From positions 186,001 to 250,000 of the forward strand of contig NZ_AHCA01000006.1 in assembly GCF_000238355.1 (NCBI RefSeq): DNA of 64,000 bases, in the 5' to 3' direction. Position numbers and translations under genes: made by a program. Source of the DNA: Pseudoalteromonas haloplanktis ATCC 14393. GTDB lineage: Bacteria; Pseudomonadota; Gammaproteobacteria; Enterobacterales; Alteromonadaceae. Below, piece after piece: positions 36,034 through 43,619 of this stretch. Position 1 is the first letter of the stretch. The number at the start of each line of letters is the position of its first letter. The notes beneath the pieces are model-generated. The model did no database searches. It was not told where the DNA came from and saw only the letters and a list, made by a program, of their open reading frames with translations.

Positions 36034-36051
36034 TGTCCAAAAATCTTTACA
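36034..36051. promoter_or_regulatory. TyrR box overlapping the tyrR promoter
   Basis: TGTCCAAAAATCTTTACA fits the TyrR operator pattern TGTAAA-N6-TTTACA, with the TGT and ACA ends intact. It overlaps a TACAAT -10 (36048-36053) about 70 bases before tyrR, the position expected for autorepression as in E. coli. Confidence 0.6.
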
Positions 36052-36120
36052 ATAGACTATCCTCAGTAGTGGAGTTCGCGTATTATTCGCGACATATAGG
36101 TTTTCTCTTTTGAGGGTGTA

Positions 36121-37677
36121 ATGCGTTTAGATATCCATTGTGCAGATCGTATTGGTATTGCACAAGAAATACTCAATATTTTAGTGAACTATCAAGTCGA
36201 TCTTAAAGGTATTGAAGTCGATTCTGTAAACTGTCGTATGTATGTGAGTTTTCCGCCAATAGAATTTGAGCAATTTCAAAAAATCATGCCTTCGATTCGG
36301 TTAATTGATGGCGTGCATGATGTACGTACCACAGCATTTTTACCTTCTGAGCGCGAGCATAATGAGCTTAATACGTTATTGCGGGCATTACCTGACGGGG
36401 TTATTTCAATTGACGCCAAAGGGTGGGTGAGACTTTGCAATGATGCGGCGTGTAAAGACTTACAGTTGAGTGAGAAAGAAGTTATTGGCTCAAATATTAA
36501 TAACTTGCTCAAAGGTTTTAACTTTACGCGTTGGTTAGAGAGTAAAGAAGTATTAGGGCAAACAACCCGCGTTGAAGTGGCAGGGGAAGACTTTATAGCT
36601 GATATTTTACCGATCGCAGTGCCTCAAGGAAACGACGGAGATGTATTAGCCGGAGCGGTGATCAATATCAAATCGCAAAGTCGTTTAGGTCAGCAAGTGA
36701 GTGCGTTTCGCCGCTACGGACAAGAAAGCTTTGCGACAATCCATAACTTTAGTACTGCAATGCGCCGAGTCGTGCGTGAAGCGAGAAAAATGGCACAGCT
36801 TGAAGCGCCTATTCTTATCACTGGTGAAACAGGTACAGGTAAAGAGTTATTGGCACGTGCTTGCCATTATGCATCTAACCGTTCAGTAAAGCCTTTTATT
36901 GCCTTATCGTGTGCCTCTTTGCCTGATGATGTAGCTGAGTCTGAGTTGTTTGGTTACGCAGGTTATGAAGAAAATGCTGCCCCAAAACGCGGTGTACTTG
37001 AACAAGCCGATGGCGGCACCGTATTTTTAGACGAAGTAGGTGAAATGTCTACTCAACTGCAAACGAAGTTACTGCGCTTTTTACAAGACGGTACCTTTCG
37101 TAAAGTGGGCGATGAAAACGAAGTAAAAGTAAATGTGCGAATTATTGCTGCTACACAAAAGGATTTGCCAGCAATGGTACAAGAAGGCGTATTTAGAGAA
37201 GATCTATATTATCGTATCAATGTACTCACTCTAGAGATCGCTCCTTTACGAGATAGAAAAGCTGATGTTGGCCCATTAGCTGAACATTTCATTCAAAAAT
37301 ATGCTCAGCAAAATGGTCATGCCATTCCTGAGCTATCAGCAGAGTGTTTGTCTTTTCTGCAAGAGTATCCGTGGCCTGGTAATGTGCGCCAGTTAGAGAA
37401 TGCGATTTATCGGGCAGTTTCTTTATTAGATGATAATGAGCTGCGGGTTGAACATTTACAATTACCTACATTCACTCATGACTTAGGCTATTTGGAATCG
37501 GATTTTGAAGGGTCGTTAGATCAAGCCGTAAAGCGCTTTGAGGCAACATTATTACGTAAGCTTTACCCTGCCTATCCAAGTTCTCGGCAGTTAGCTAAAC
37601 GGTTAGGCTTAAGCCATACTGCCGTGGCGAATAAGCTTCGCGACTATGGCATTAATCGCAAAACGGTAAAAGTTTAA
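36121..37677 (+). CDS. tyrR: Transcriptional regulator TyrR of aromatic amino acid metabolism
   Basis: The protein has 518 residues; E. coli TyrR has 513. The N-terminal ACT domain starts MRLDIHCADRIGIAQEIL. A PAS domain covers ~85-185 (ALPDGVISIDAKGWV). The AAA+ domain has Walker A GETGTGKE (235-242) and Walker B GGTVFLDEVGE (298-308). The sigma54-contact GAFTGA loop is absent: the segment after ELFGYAGY reads EENAAPKRG, as expected because TyrR works with sigma70. A Fis-type helix-turn-helix ends the protein (SRQLAKRLGLSHTAVANKLR). It represses or activates aromatic amino acid genes with Tyr, Phe or Trp as ligand. Confidence 0.96.
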   Translation: MRLDIHCADRIGIAQEILNILVNYQVDLKGIEVDSVNCRMYVSFPPIEFEQFQKIMPSIRLIDGVHDVRTTAFLPSEREHNELNTLLRALPDGVISIDAKGWVRLCNDAACKDLQLSEKEVIGSNINNLLKGFNFTRWLESKEVLGQTTRVEVAGEDFIADILPIAVPQGNDGDVLAGAVINIKSQSRLGQQVSAFRRYGQESFATIHNFSTAMRRVVREARKMAQLEAPILITGETGTGKELLARACHYASNRSVKPFIALSCASLPDDVAESELFGYAGYEENAAPKRGVLEQADGGTVFLDEVGEMSTQLQTKLLRFLQDGTFRKVGDENEVKVNVRIIAATQKDLPAMVQEGVFREDLYYRINVLTLEIAPLRDRKADVGPLAEHFIQKYAQQNGHAIPELSAECLSFLQEYPWPGNVRQLENAIYRAVSLLDDNELRVEHLQLPTFTHDLGYLESDFEGSLDQAVKRFEATLLRKLYPAYPSSRQLAKRLGLSHTAVANKLRDYGINRKTVKV

Positions 37678-37693
37678 CTGCGCGGTTAAATTT

Positions 37694-37726
37694 AAGACAT
37701 GGGTTACTGCTTGGTGCCCATGTCTT
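37694..37726. terminator. Hairpin between convergent tyrR and the 164-residue protein gene
   Basis: A 10-bp perfect stem AAGACATGGG / CCCATGTCTT with a 13-base loop. It spans the last codons of the minus-strand gene and starts 17 bases after the tyrR stop. There is no strong T-tract, so termination may be weak. Confidence 0.45.
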
Positions 37727-38198
37727 TGGTAACACCATCAATGGCAATATTATCAATACCGTCACCTTCAGGATTAAATTTAATAACGATACTGATGTTA
37801 TTGCGGGCGAAAAAGTAGTCTTTATTATCTAGGCTAATCACATAATCTCCTTTTACAGGTTCTTTGAACTGGCGTTTTTCTAACTTGATAGTGTGCTCAC
37901 CAATGTGCCAAGTAAAACCTTCAAAAAAACCATTATTAAACTCTTGCACCCAGACTTGTTGATCATCTTTAGCGAGGGTTATTGCAATAGAATAAGATTC
38001 CGGTAATGCCATTGCATAGGTTTTGCTGCCGATGGTAAATTGTTCGTCAGCTTGTTGCCAATTAAAACCAAATTCAAATGGTTTTTCAGCCCCCGTTGGG
38101 TAACTGATTGTGCCTGTGCCGGGGTAGTTAAAGTCAGCCCACGCGCTTTTGCAGCACAGTATTAGCAAAAAACCAAAAGAGAAAATAACTTTGTTCAT
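37704..38198 (-). CDS. Hypothetical exported protein
   Basis: The protein has 164 residues with a signal peptide (about 1-21, ending SAWA). The mature part is beta-rich (NYPGTGTISYPTG, FTWHIGEHTIKLEKRQF) without cysteines or known motifs, so it is probably a small periplasmic protein. I do not recognise the family. It is a single gene between convergent tyrR and divergent thioesterase. Confidence 0.7.
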   Translation of the reverse strand: MNKVIFSFGFLLILCCKSAWADFNYPGTGTISYPTGAEKPFEFGFNWQQADEQFTIGSKTYAMALPESYSIAITLAKDDQQVWVQEFNNGFFEGFTWHIGEHTIKLEKRQFKEPVKGDYVISLDNKDYFFARNNISIVIKFNPEGDGIDNIAIDGVTKDMGTKQ

Positions 38199-38309
38199 TA
38201 TTATTGCTACTTTTTTTATGATTATGAACTGTGAGATTAGAGCAGAATATTCTCCAATGCAATACGCTATGCTACACTCAGTTTATTGTTAACTGGTAAG
38301 ACCTTTATT

Positions 38310-38846
38310 GTGAACTTATATTTTCGCCTTTTACTATTGTTTTTTAAAATCAAACGCAACCGTGATTATCAATCACTGTTAGACACAGTTGATATTGAAT
38401 ATAAAGCGCTACCGAGTGATTGTGATATTAATTTGCACCTGACCAATTCCCGTTACTTGGCGATGATGGATTTAGCGCGCACTTGGATGACTGAGCGTGT
38501 TGGTTTACTCAGCACAATTATGAAAAAGCGCTGGTTTCCTATTGTGAACGCCACGGCGATTACCTATATTCGCGATATTAAGCCCATGCAGCGTTACACG
38601 ATTAGTACTCGTTTGGTTGGCTGGGACCATAAATACTTTTATATCGAGCAAAAATTTCACTCAGCGCGCGGCCTACATGCGATTGCGTATGTGAGAGGGG
38701 TATTTAAACGTAAGCGTGGTGTGGTGAGCATAGAAGAAATGTTAGAGGCCGCTAACTTTGATGGCGTTGCGCCAATTTTGCCACCAGAGGTAATGCACTG
38801 GAAAGAAATGTTAGAGCAGAAAAAAATAACAAATCTTCCCAGCTAA
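38310..38846 (+). CDS. Acyl-CoA thioesterase-like hotdog protein (4HBT/THEM6 type)
   Basis: From the GTG at 38310 the product has 178 residues (MNLYFRLLLLFFKIKRNRDY). That start has GGTAAG at a suitable distance. A TTG 24 bases upstream would add eight residues but has no ribosome site. The hotdog fold signature is visible: DCDINLHLTNSRYLAMMDLART (split over two strands), then FPIVNATAITYIRDIKPMQR and KYFYIEQKF. The N-terminal hydrophobic stretch suggests membrane association. Such proteins hydrolyse acyl-CoA; the substrate is unknown. Confidence 0.82.
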   Translation: MNLYFRLLLLFFKIKRNRDYQSLLDTVDIEYKALPSDCDINLHLTNSRYLAMMDLARTWMTERVGLLSTIMKKRWFPIVNATAITYIRDIKPMQRYTISTRLVGWDHKYFYIEQKFHSARGLHAIAYVRGVFKRKRGVVSIEEMLEAANFDGVAPILPPEVMHWKEMLEQKKITNLPS

Positions 38847-38856
38847 GGTGGGTTTG

Positions 38857-38884
38857 ACATAAAAGGCCTCTGAGCCTTTTATGT
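38857..38884. terminator. Bidirectional terminator between the thioesterase gene and ompW
   Basis: An 11-bp perfect stem ACATAAAAGGC / GCCTTTTATGT with a 6-base loop, lying between two convergent genes. Confidence 0.75.
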
Positions 38885-38891
38885 TAACGAC

Positions 38892-39545
38892 TTAAAAAGC
38901 GTATTTTATCCCTAACATGGCAACCACGGGGTCAATTTTCACGGTTGATGTTAATGCTTTTACTCCATCAGCGTATACCGCAGCATCGCTTTCAATATCG
39001 ATCACTGAAACCATTGCATGGACTCCCCAGTTTTCATTCATCATATAGTTAAAGCCAGCCTGCGCTGCAAAACCGAATGAATCATCCAATTTAACTTCTA
39101 CGTCATTAGTGCCTAATGTTGCTTTGAGTGCATCTGTTGGTTGCTCATCAAAAAATACAGTATAGTTTATACCTACACCAACAAATGGACGAAATGCATC
39201 GCTGCTATCGAAAAAGTGATATTGGGCAAATAGTGTAGGGGGTAACTGTTTGATATCTGCTATCTTGTTACCTGCTAAACCACCGGTACCATTAACATTA
39301 TGGTCAAATGGTGTTGCTGCAACCAGTTCAAGCACCCAGTTGTCATCAAAAGCATAATCAATGGTTATACCAAGCTGTGTATCAGCACCGCCTTTTAAGC
39401 CAAGCGTAGGTGCTTCATTTATTGCTGAACTACTGTTGTCAGGGTCAACACTTATAGCACCTACATTTACGCTAAAGTTTGCACTGGCAAAAGGAGAAGC
39501 GATTAAAAGTGAAGTAAATAACGCTGCGCTAAGTTGTTTTTTCAT
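38892..39545 (-). CDS. ompW: OmpW-family outer-membrane porin
   Basis: From the ATG at 39545 (site GGAG 6 bases upstream) the product has 217 residues. A longer frame to 39590 lacks a ribosome site. The signal peptide is MKKQLSAALFTSLLIASPFASA. The mature protein has the eight-strand OmpW pattern: FSVNVGAISVDPD, LGITIDYAFDDNWVLELVAA, TPFDHNV, LPPTLFAQYHF, FRPFVGVGINYTVFF and the terminal IDPVVAMLGIKYAF ending in Phe. OmpW forms a narrow hydrophobic channel. An FNR-like box lies upstream. Confidence 0.92.
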   Translation of the reverse strand: MKKQLSAALFTSLLIASPFASANFSVNVGAISVDPDNSSSAINEAPTLGLKGGADTQLGITIDYAFDDNWVLELVAATPFDHNVNGTGGLAGNKIADIKQLPPTLFAQYHFFDSSDAFRPFVGVGINYTVFFDEQPTDALKATLGTNDVEVKLDDSFGFAAQAGFNYMMNENWGVHAMVSVIDIESDAAVYADGVKALTSTVKIDPVVAMLGIKYAF

Positions 39546-39659
39546 GCTGTTCTCCGGGAACTCTATTTTTTGAATTGACGCTATTATCAATGAATCTCAA
39601 AACAAAAAGATGTTCTAGATCAAGCTTTATAAAGCTGTAAAACAGTGTTATTTAATAGT

Positions 39660-39673
39660 TTGATTTAGATTAA
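39660..39673. promoter_or_regulatory. FNR-like box upstream of ompW
   Basis: TTGAT-TTAG-ATTAA matches the FNR consensus TTGAT-N4-ATCAA at nine of ten positions. It is about 115 bases before the ompW start. A TATAAA -10 on the minus strand (complement of 39626-39631) places it near -45, close to the class II activator position. It is also about 105 bases before the MATE gene. Confidence 0.45.
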
Positions 39674-39772
39674 AGTTTTACTCGGTTGTACTTAAAAAGT
39701 ATTGACGCGTATTTGTTCATCAATAACTCATGATTTTAAGCTATAATAGGCAGCCATAGACAAAGGGGTACT

Positions 39773-41191
39773 ATGAATCAAACTAACGCACTTTTTCTTA
39801 ATGGCTCTATTAGTAAAGCGCTGTTAAAACTTGCTATTCCTATTATTCTTATTAATATATTGCAATCAGCTTATCAACTAACGGATGCATTTTGGGTCGG
39901 CCGCTTAGGTGCTGCACAAGTTGCAGCTGTGTCGGTTAGTATGCCCGTAACATTTTTAGTTATTGCTATTGGCTCCGGACTTGCGATGGCTGGGGCTATT
40001 TTATCTGCGCAATATATGGGAGCCGGCCAACAAGATAAGGTGAACCATGTCGCCGCGCAAACGGTGTTAATGGTCACGGTAACAGCGATAGTATTAGGCA
40101 TACTAGGTTACTTATTATCACCTTACTTTTTACATTTATTAGGTGTTGAAGATGCGGTTTATAATGATGCTTTAAAATTTATGCATGTGTCGTTTGTAGG
40201 CGTGGTGTTTGTATTTATTTATGCCATGTTTCAGGCCTTAATGCGTGGTATTGGGCAAACTAAAGTTCCTTTGATCATTGTTACAGTAACTGTGTTGTTG
40301 AATTTTTTACTCGATCCGTTATTCATCTTCGGCTATGGCAGTTTTGAAGGCTTAGGGGTGATGGGGGCTGCACTGGCAACCTTAGTGACGCAAAGTTTAG
40401 CTGCAATTGCAGGGATTGTAATCTTTTTACGTGGCCGTCACGGAATTAAGCTTAAGTTATCAAGTTTCGCACCAGATTATAGCTATATAAAACAAGCGTT
40501 TTTTTTAGGTGCTCCGGGCTCTGTTGAGCTTTCTGCGCGGGCGTTTGGTCTTATAATTATGTCTTTCTTGGTCGCTAGTTTTGGTACTCAAACCATTGCC
40601 TCTTATGGCGTTGGCTCCAATATATTACAAATGGTAATGATCCCTGCAATGGGGCTTTCTATGGCCGTATCTACACTCGTTGGGCAAAACATGGGCGCTG
40701 GTAATCCACAACGGGCAGAGCAAATTACCAAGTTGGCGGTGCTCTGGGGGTTATGTGGGCTCTCTTTGATTGGAGTACTAGCCTATCTATTTGCACCTTA
40801 CTTAGTGGCATTTTTTATCCCTGATGATCAAGCTGTGATCAATAAGGGGGCGCAATTTATTCGTATAATGTGCTTAACGTGGGGCGGTATTGGTGTGCAG
40901 CTATGTGTGGTGGCTGCATTTCGTGCATCGGGCAATATGCTCAATGCGATGTTATTAGCGCTGTTTTCTCAATGTGTGGTGCAATTTCCTGCAGCCTATA
41001 TTTTGTCAAAACACACGCCACTTGGCGATCAAGGAATTTGGTACTCGTTTGCTATAACCAATGTACTGGTAGCGGTCGTCTCATATTTGTGGTTTGTTCG
41101 TGGTCGTTGGCAACAAACAAAACTCACCAAGGACGACAAAGACATAGCTAAAGTTAGCCAAGAAGCCTTTATTGAAGAAGGTAGTCATTAA
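39773..41191 (+). CDS. MATE-family multidrug/cation antiporter
   Basis: The protein has 472 residues with about twelve membrane spans in two related halves. MATE signatures are AIPIILINILQSAYQLTDAFWVGRLG at the N-terminus (in two parts), AMAGAILSAQYMGAG, and in the second half MIPAMGLSMAVSTLVGQNMGAG. It exports organic cations or drugs with Na+ or H+. It is closer to the DinF/NorM-like bacterial branch than to eukaryotic MATEs, but the substrate cannot be told. AAGGGG precedes the ATG. It has no obvious partner gene. Confidence 0.9.
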   Translation: MNQTNALFLNGSISKALLKLAIPIILINILQSAYQLTDAFWVGRLGAAQVAAVSVSMPVTFLVIAIGSGLAMAGAILSAQYMGAGQQDKVNHVAAQTVLMVTVTAIVLGILGYLLSPYFLHLLGVEDAVYNDALKFMHVSFVGVVFVFIYAMFQALMRGIGQTKVPLIIVTVTVLLNFLLDPLFIFGYGSFEGLGVMGAALATLVTQSLAAIAGIVIFLRGRHGIKLKLSSFAPDYSYIKQAFFLGAPGSVELSARAFGLIIMSFLVASFGTQTIASYGVGSNILQMVMIPAMGLSMAVSTLVGQNMGAGNPQRAEQITKLAVLWGLCGLSLIGVLAYLFAPYLVAFFIPDDQAVINKGAQFIRIMCLTWGGIGVQLCVVAAFRASGNMLNAMLLALFSQCVVQFPAAYILSKHTPLGDQGIWYSFAITNVLVAVVSYLWFVRGRWQQTKLTKDDKDIAKVSQEAFIEEGSH

Positions 41192-41248
41192 GCGGTCATA
41201 ATCGCAGGTTGTAATGAATATATTCTATATTAATTAGGGGTATTTATT

Positions 41249-42448
41249 ATGACCTTCGCAGCCCATGCCCGCATCTGTTCTCAAGCAACCCAAAGTAATA
41301 CCGTGGTTGAAGACTTGCAAACGCTGATCAAATTTAAGTCAGTCACACCTTTACAAGCTGGCGCTATAGATTGGCTAAGTACGCAGTTAAGTTCACTTGG
41401 TTTTAACTGTGAGCAATTTACCTTTAATAATGTAACTAACTTGATAGCTAAAGTTAGCTTTGGCGATGGACCTAGCTACGCTTTTTCAGGGCATATTGAT
41501 GTTGTGCCAGCTACGCATGGAAAGTGGCGTGCAGAGCCCTTTTCCGGGGCGATTATTGATGATGCCATCTATGGCCGTGGTGCTGCCGATATGAAAGGGG
41601 GCGTTGCTGCAATGCTATCAGCTAGTCGCTCTTTGATCAGCCATGTTGCAAATAAACACGGTACTTTTTATTGGCTGATCACCTCAGATGAAGAAGGTGA
41701 AGCTGAATATGGCTCACTGTTAATCGCACAGCGCTTAGCGCAACAAAGAGTGCAATTAGATGGATGTATCATCGGTGAACCAACCAGTCATTTACAGGTG
41801 GGTGATACCATTAAAAATGGCCGCAGAGGGGCACTTTCGGCACGGTTAATTATCAACGGCAAAGCAGGGCATGTTGCTTATCCAGAAAATACCCTAAATG
41901 CTGCGCACCTCAGTGCAGAAATAGTCAAACGCTTAACTAGCATAACTTGGCAGCGTGACGAGCCAAGTTCACATACGAGTTTGCAAATCACCGGAATTAA
42001 TATTGCCAACGTAGTCGATAATATGGTGCCGGCATTGTGTGAAATGACATTTAATATTCGTTATAGTCATGGCTACAAAAGTGCAGACATTAAAAATGAA
42101 ATTCAATTAGTGTTAGCTGATTTACAACACTGTGTAGCTATTGAATGGCAGCGCCCCTGTGAACCATTTTATACCAGTCATCAAACCAATCATTGCTTAT
42201 TAGCAAAAGTAGAGCAGGCGGTTTTTGCTGTAACGGGAAGTTACCCTGTATTAAGTACCAGTGGCGGTACATCTGATGGTCGATTTTTTGCTAATGATTA
42301 CACCCAAGTGATTGAATGCGGTGTGAGAAATAACACCATTCATCAGGTCAACGAACATCTTCCAATAGATGATTTGCTGAAAATTGAGCAGATCTATACG
42401 CGTTTACTTGAGCAACTATTTATTGTTAATTTAAGAGAGATCGAATAG
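41249..42448 (+). CDS. dapE: DapE-type succinyl-diaminopimelate desuccinylase (M20 metallopeptidase)
   Basis: The protein has 399 residues; typical DapE has ~375, and the extra part is ~20 N-terminal residues. M20 metal motifs are FSGHIDVVPA, YGRGAADMKGG, TSDEEGEAEYG, IGEPTS and the C-terminal NNTIHQVNEHLP. RRGALSARLIINGKAGHVAYP is the dimerisation-domain start typical of DapE. The C-terminal STSGGTSDGRF is a strong DapE signature. It would remove succinate from N-succinyl-LL-diaminopimelate in lysine and peptidoglycan synthesis. A relaxed-specificity paralogue cannot be excluded because the gene is not with other dap genes. AGGGG precedes the ATG. Confidence 0.85.
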   Translation: MTFAAHARICSQATQSNTVVEDLQTLIKFKSVTPLQAGAIDWLSTQLSSLGFNCEQFTFNNVTNLIAKVSFGDGPSYAFSGHIDVVPATHGKWRAEPFSGAIIDDAIYGRGAADMKGGVAAMLSASRSLISHVANKHGTFYWLITSDEEGEAEYGSLLIAQRLAQQRVQLDGCIIGEPTSHLQVGDTIKNGRRGALSARLIINGKAGHVAYPENTLNAAHLSAEIVKRLTSITWQRDEPSSHTSLQITGINIANVVDNMVPALCEMTFNIRYSHGYKSADIKNEIQLVLADLQHCVAIEWQRPCEPFYTSHQTNHCLLAKVEQAVFAVTGSYPVLSTSGGTSDGRFFANDYTQVIECGVRNNTIHQVNEHLPIDDLLKIEQIYTRLLEQLFIVNLREIE

Positions 42449-42605
42449 TCGAAAAGAATTTATCTCATGCATGCTATGTATAATTATTTGTTCAGTAAAG
42501 TATCTTATCAGTGGTGTTATTACACATTAAAGTATATTTTAGGTACTACTTTTTGCAGTGGCTTTTAATGTAAACGCCTAACCTAATTTAAGGAATACTA
42601 AATTA

Positions 42606-43046
42606 ATGATAAGAGAGGCTAAAAAAGATGATTTAACGGCAGTATTAAAGTTATATAAAGAGCTACGTCCATCAGATCCTGAATTAGAAGGCAACTTAGC
42701 TCATCAAATATGGGCTTCAATGCTCGACGATCCACAAACTTTTTTGATAGTTGCAGATATCGCTGGTGAGCTTGTTTCAACATGTGCCCTAACTATTAAT
42801 AAAAGCATCGCAAATGGCGCAAGGGCCTTTGCAATGATAGAACATGTTATCACCACGGCCCAGTTTCGTAGACAAGGATTAAGTCGTCAAGTATTAGAAT
42901 ACGCAATAAATACAGCGTGGGAACATAATTGCTGTAAGGTAATGTTGTTATCAGGTGAAAAACTTACTGCTGCGCATGCTTTATACGAGTCTGTTGGGTT
43001 GCAAGCAGGTATTGAGAAAGGCTTTGTAATCAAACCATCTGTATAG
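42606..43046 (+). CDS. GNAT-family N-acetyltransferase
   Basis: The protein has 146 residues. The GNAT fold is shown by IREAKKDDLTAVLKLYKEL at the start, IEHVITTAQFRRQGLSRQVL (motif A, RRQGLS for acetyl-CoA pyrophosphate binding) and HALYESVGLQ near the end. The substrate is unknown. It is followed after 18 bases by a second GNAT gene and probably forms a two-gene unit with it. Confidence 0.85.
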   Translation: MIREAKKDDLTAVLKLYKELRPSDPELEGNLAHQIWASMLDDPQTFLIVADIAGELVSTCALTINKSIANGARAFAMIEHVITTAQFRRQGLSRQVLEYAINTAWEHNCCKVMLLSGEKLTAAHALYESVGLQAGIEKGFVIKPSV

Positions 43047-43064
43047 TTGTAAAGGTCGATTAAG

Positions 43065-43550
43065 ATGGCAATAAAATTAATTGATAATGACTCTTGGCCT
43101 GCAGTATTAAAAATTCAAGCGCAGGCATATTTAAGTGTTGAACCCGAAAGTTTAACTGTACTGAAAAGTAAGTGGACTAGATCGCCAGAAAGTTGCTTTG
43201 TCTACCAGCAAGGTGAAAACATACTTGGTTATTTATTAGCACATGCTTGGCATAGTGAAGCACCGCCAAAATTATTCCAGCCATTACCAAATGAAATACC
43301 GGGGAGTATCTTGTTCCTTCATGACATAGCTGTCGCTGAGAGTGCTTTAGGTAAAGGTGTTGCTACTGCTATGTATCAACATTTACAGCAGCATGCGTTA
43401 TTGTCTGCATATCAGCAGATCAGGCTAGTGGCTTTACAAAATTCAGCGGGGTTTTGGCGGCGGCTAGGGTTTGTAATTGTTGATCAGAAGATTAGTAATA
43501 GCTATGGAAAAGAGGCATTTTTAATGCAAAAAATGCTGTGCTGCTTGTAA
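43065..43550 (+). CDS. GNAT-family N-acetyltransferase
   Basis: The protein has 161 residues. It has ENILGYLLAHAW (strand 4 region), LFLHDIAVAESALGKGVATAMYQHL (motif A with GKGVA) and LVALQNSAGFWRRLGFV (motif B). It resembles small GNATs that acetylate amines or protein N-termini; the substrate is unknown. It lies 18 bases after the previous GNAT gene. Confidence 0.85.
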   Translation: MAIKLIDNDSWPAVLKIQAQAYLSVEPESLTVLKSKWTRSPESCFVYQQGENILGYLLAHAWHSEAPPKLFQPLPNEIPGSILFLHDIAVAESALGKGVATAMYQHLQQHALLSAYQQIRLVALQNSAGFWRRLGFVIVDQKISNSYGKEAFLMQKMLCCL

Positions 43551-43566
43551 GCTTAATAAGCTTTTT
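43549..43566 (+). terminator. Short terminator after the GNAT pair
   Basis: AAGCTT-AAT-AAGCTT followed by TTT forms a 6-bp stem with a T-tract immediately at the stop codon of the second GNAT gene. The stem is short. Confidence 0.5.
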
Positions 43567-43619
43567 CGTAGCTATAAGCATTGTAAAAGTGCACAAATAA
43601 CAAATGTGTTTTAATAGCT

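Noticed and set aside
36121..37677. TyrR considered as a broken sigma54 activator because GAFTGA is absent
   Set aside because: Lack of GAFTGA is normal for TyrR, which works with sigma70; the ACT domain and length fit TyrR.
38286..38309. TTG start adding eight residues to the thioesterase
   Set aside because: No ribosome site precedes the TTG, whereas the GTG at 38310 has GGTAAG at a suitable distance.
39546..39590. Longer ompW start at 39590
   Set aside because: The extra residues precede an intact signal peptide and lack a ribosome site; the ATG at 39545 has GGAG.
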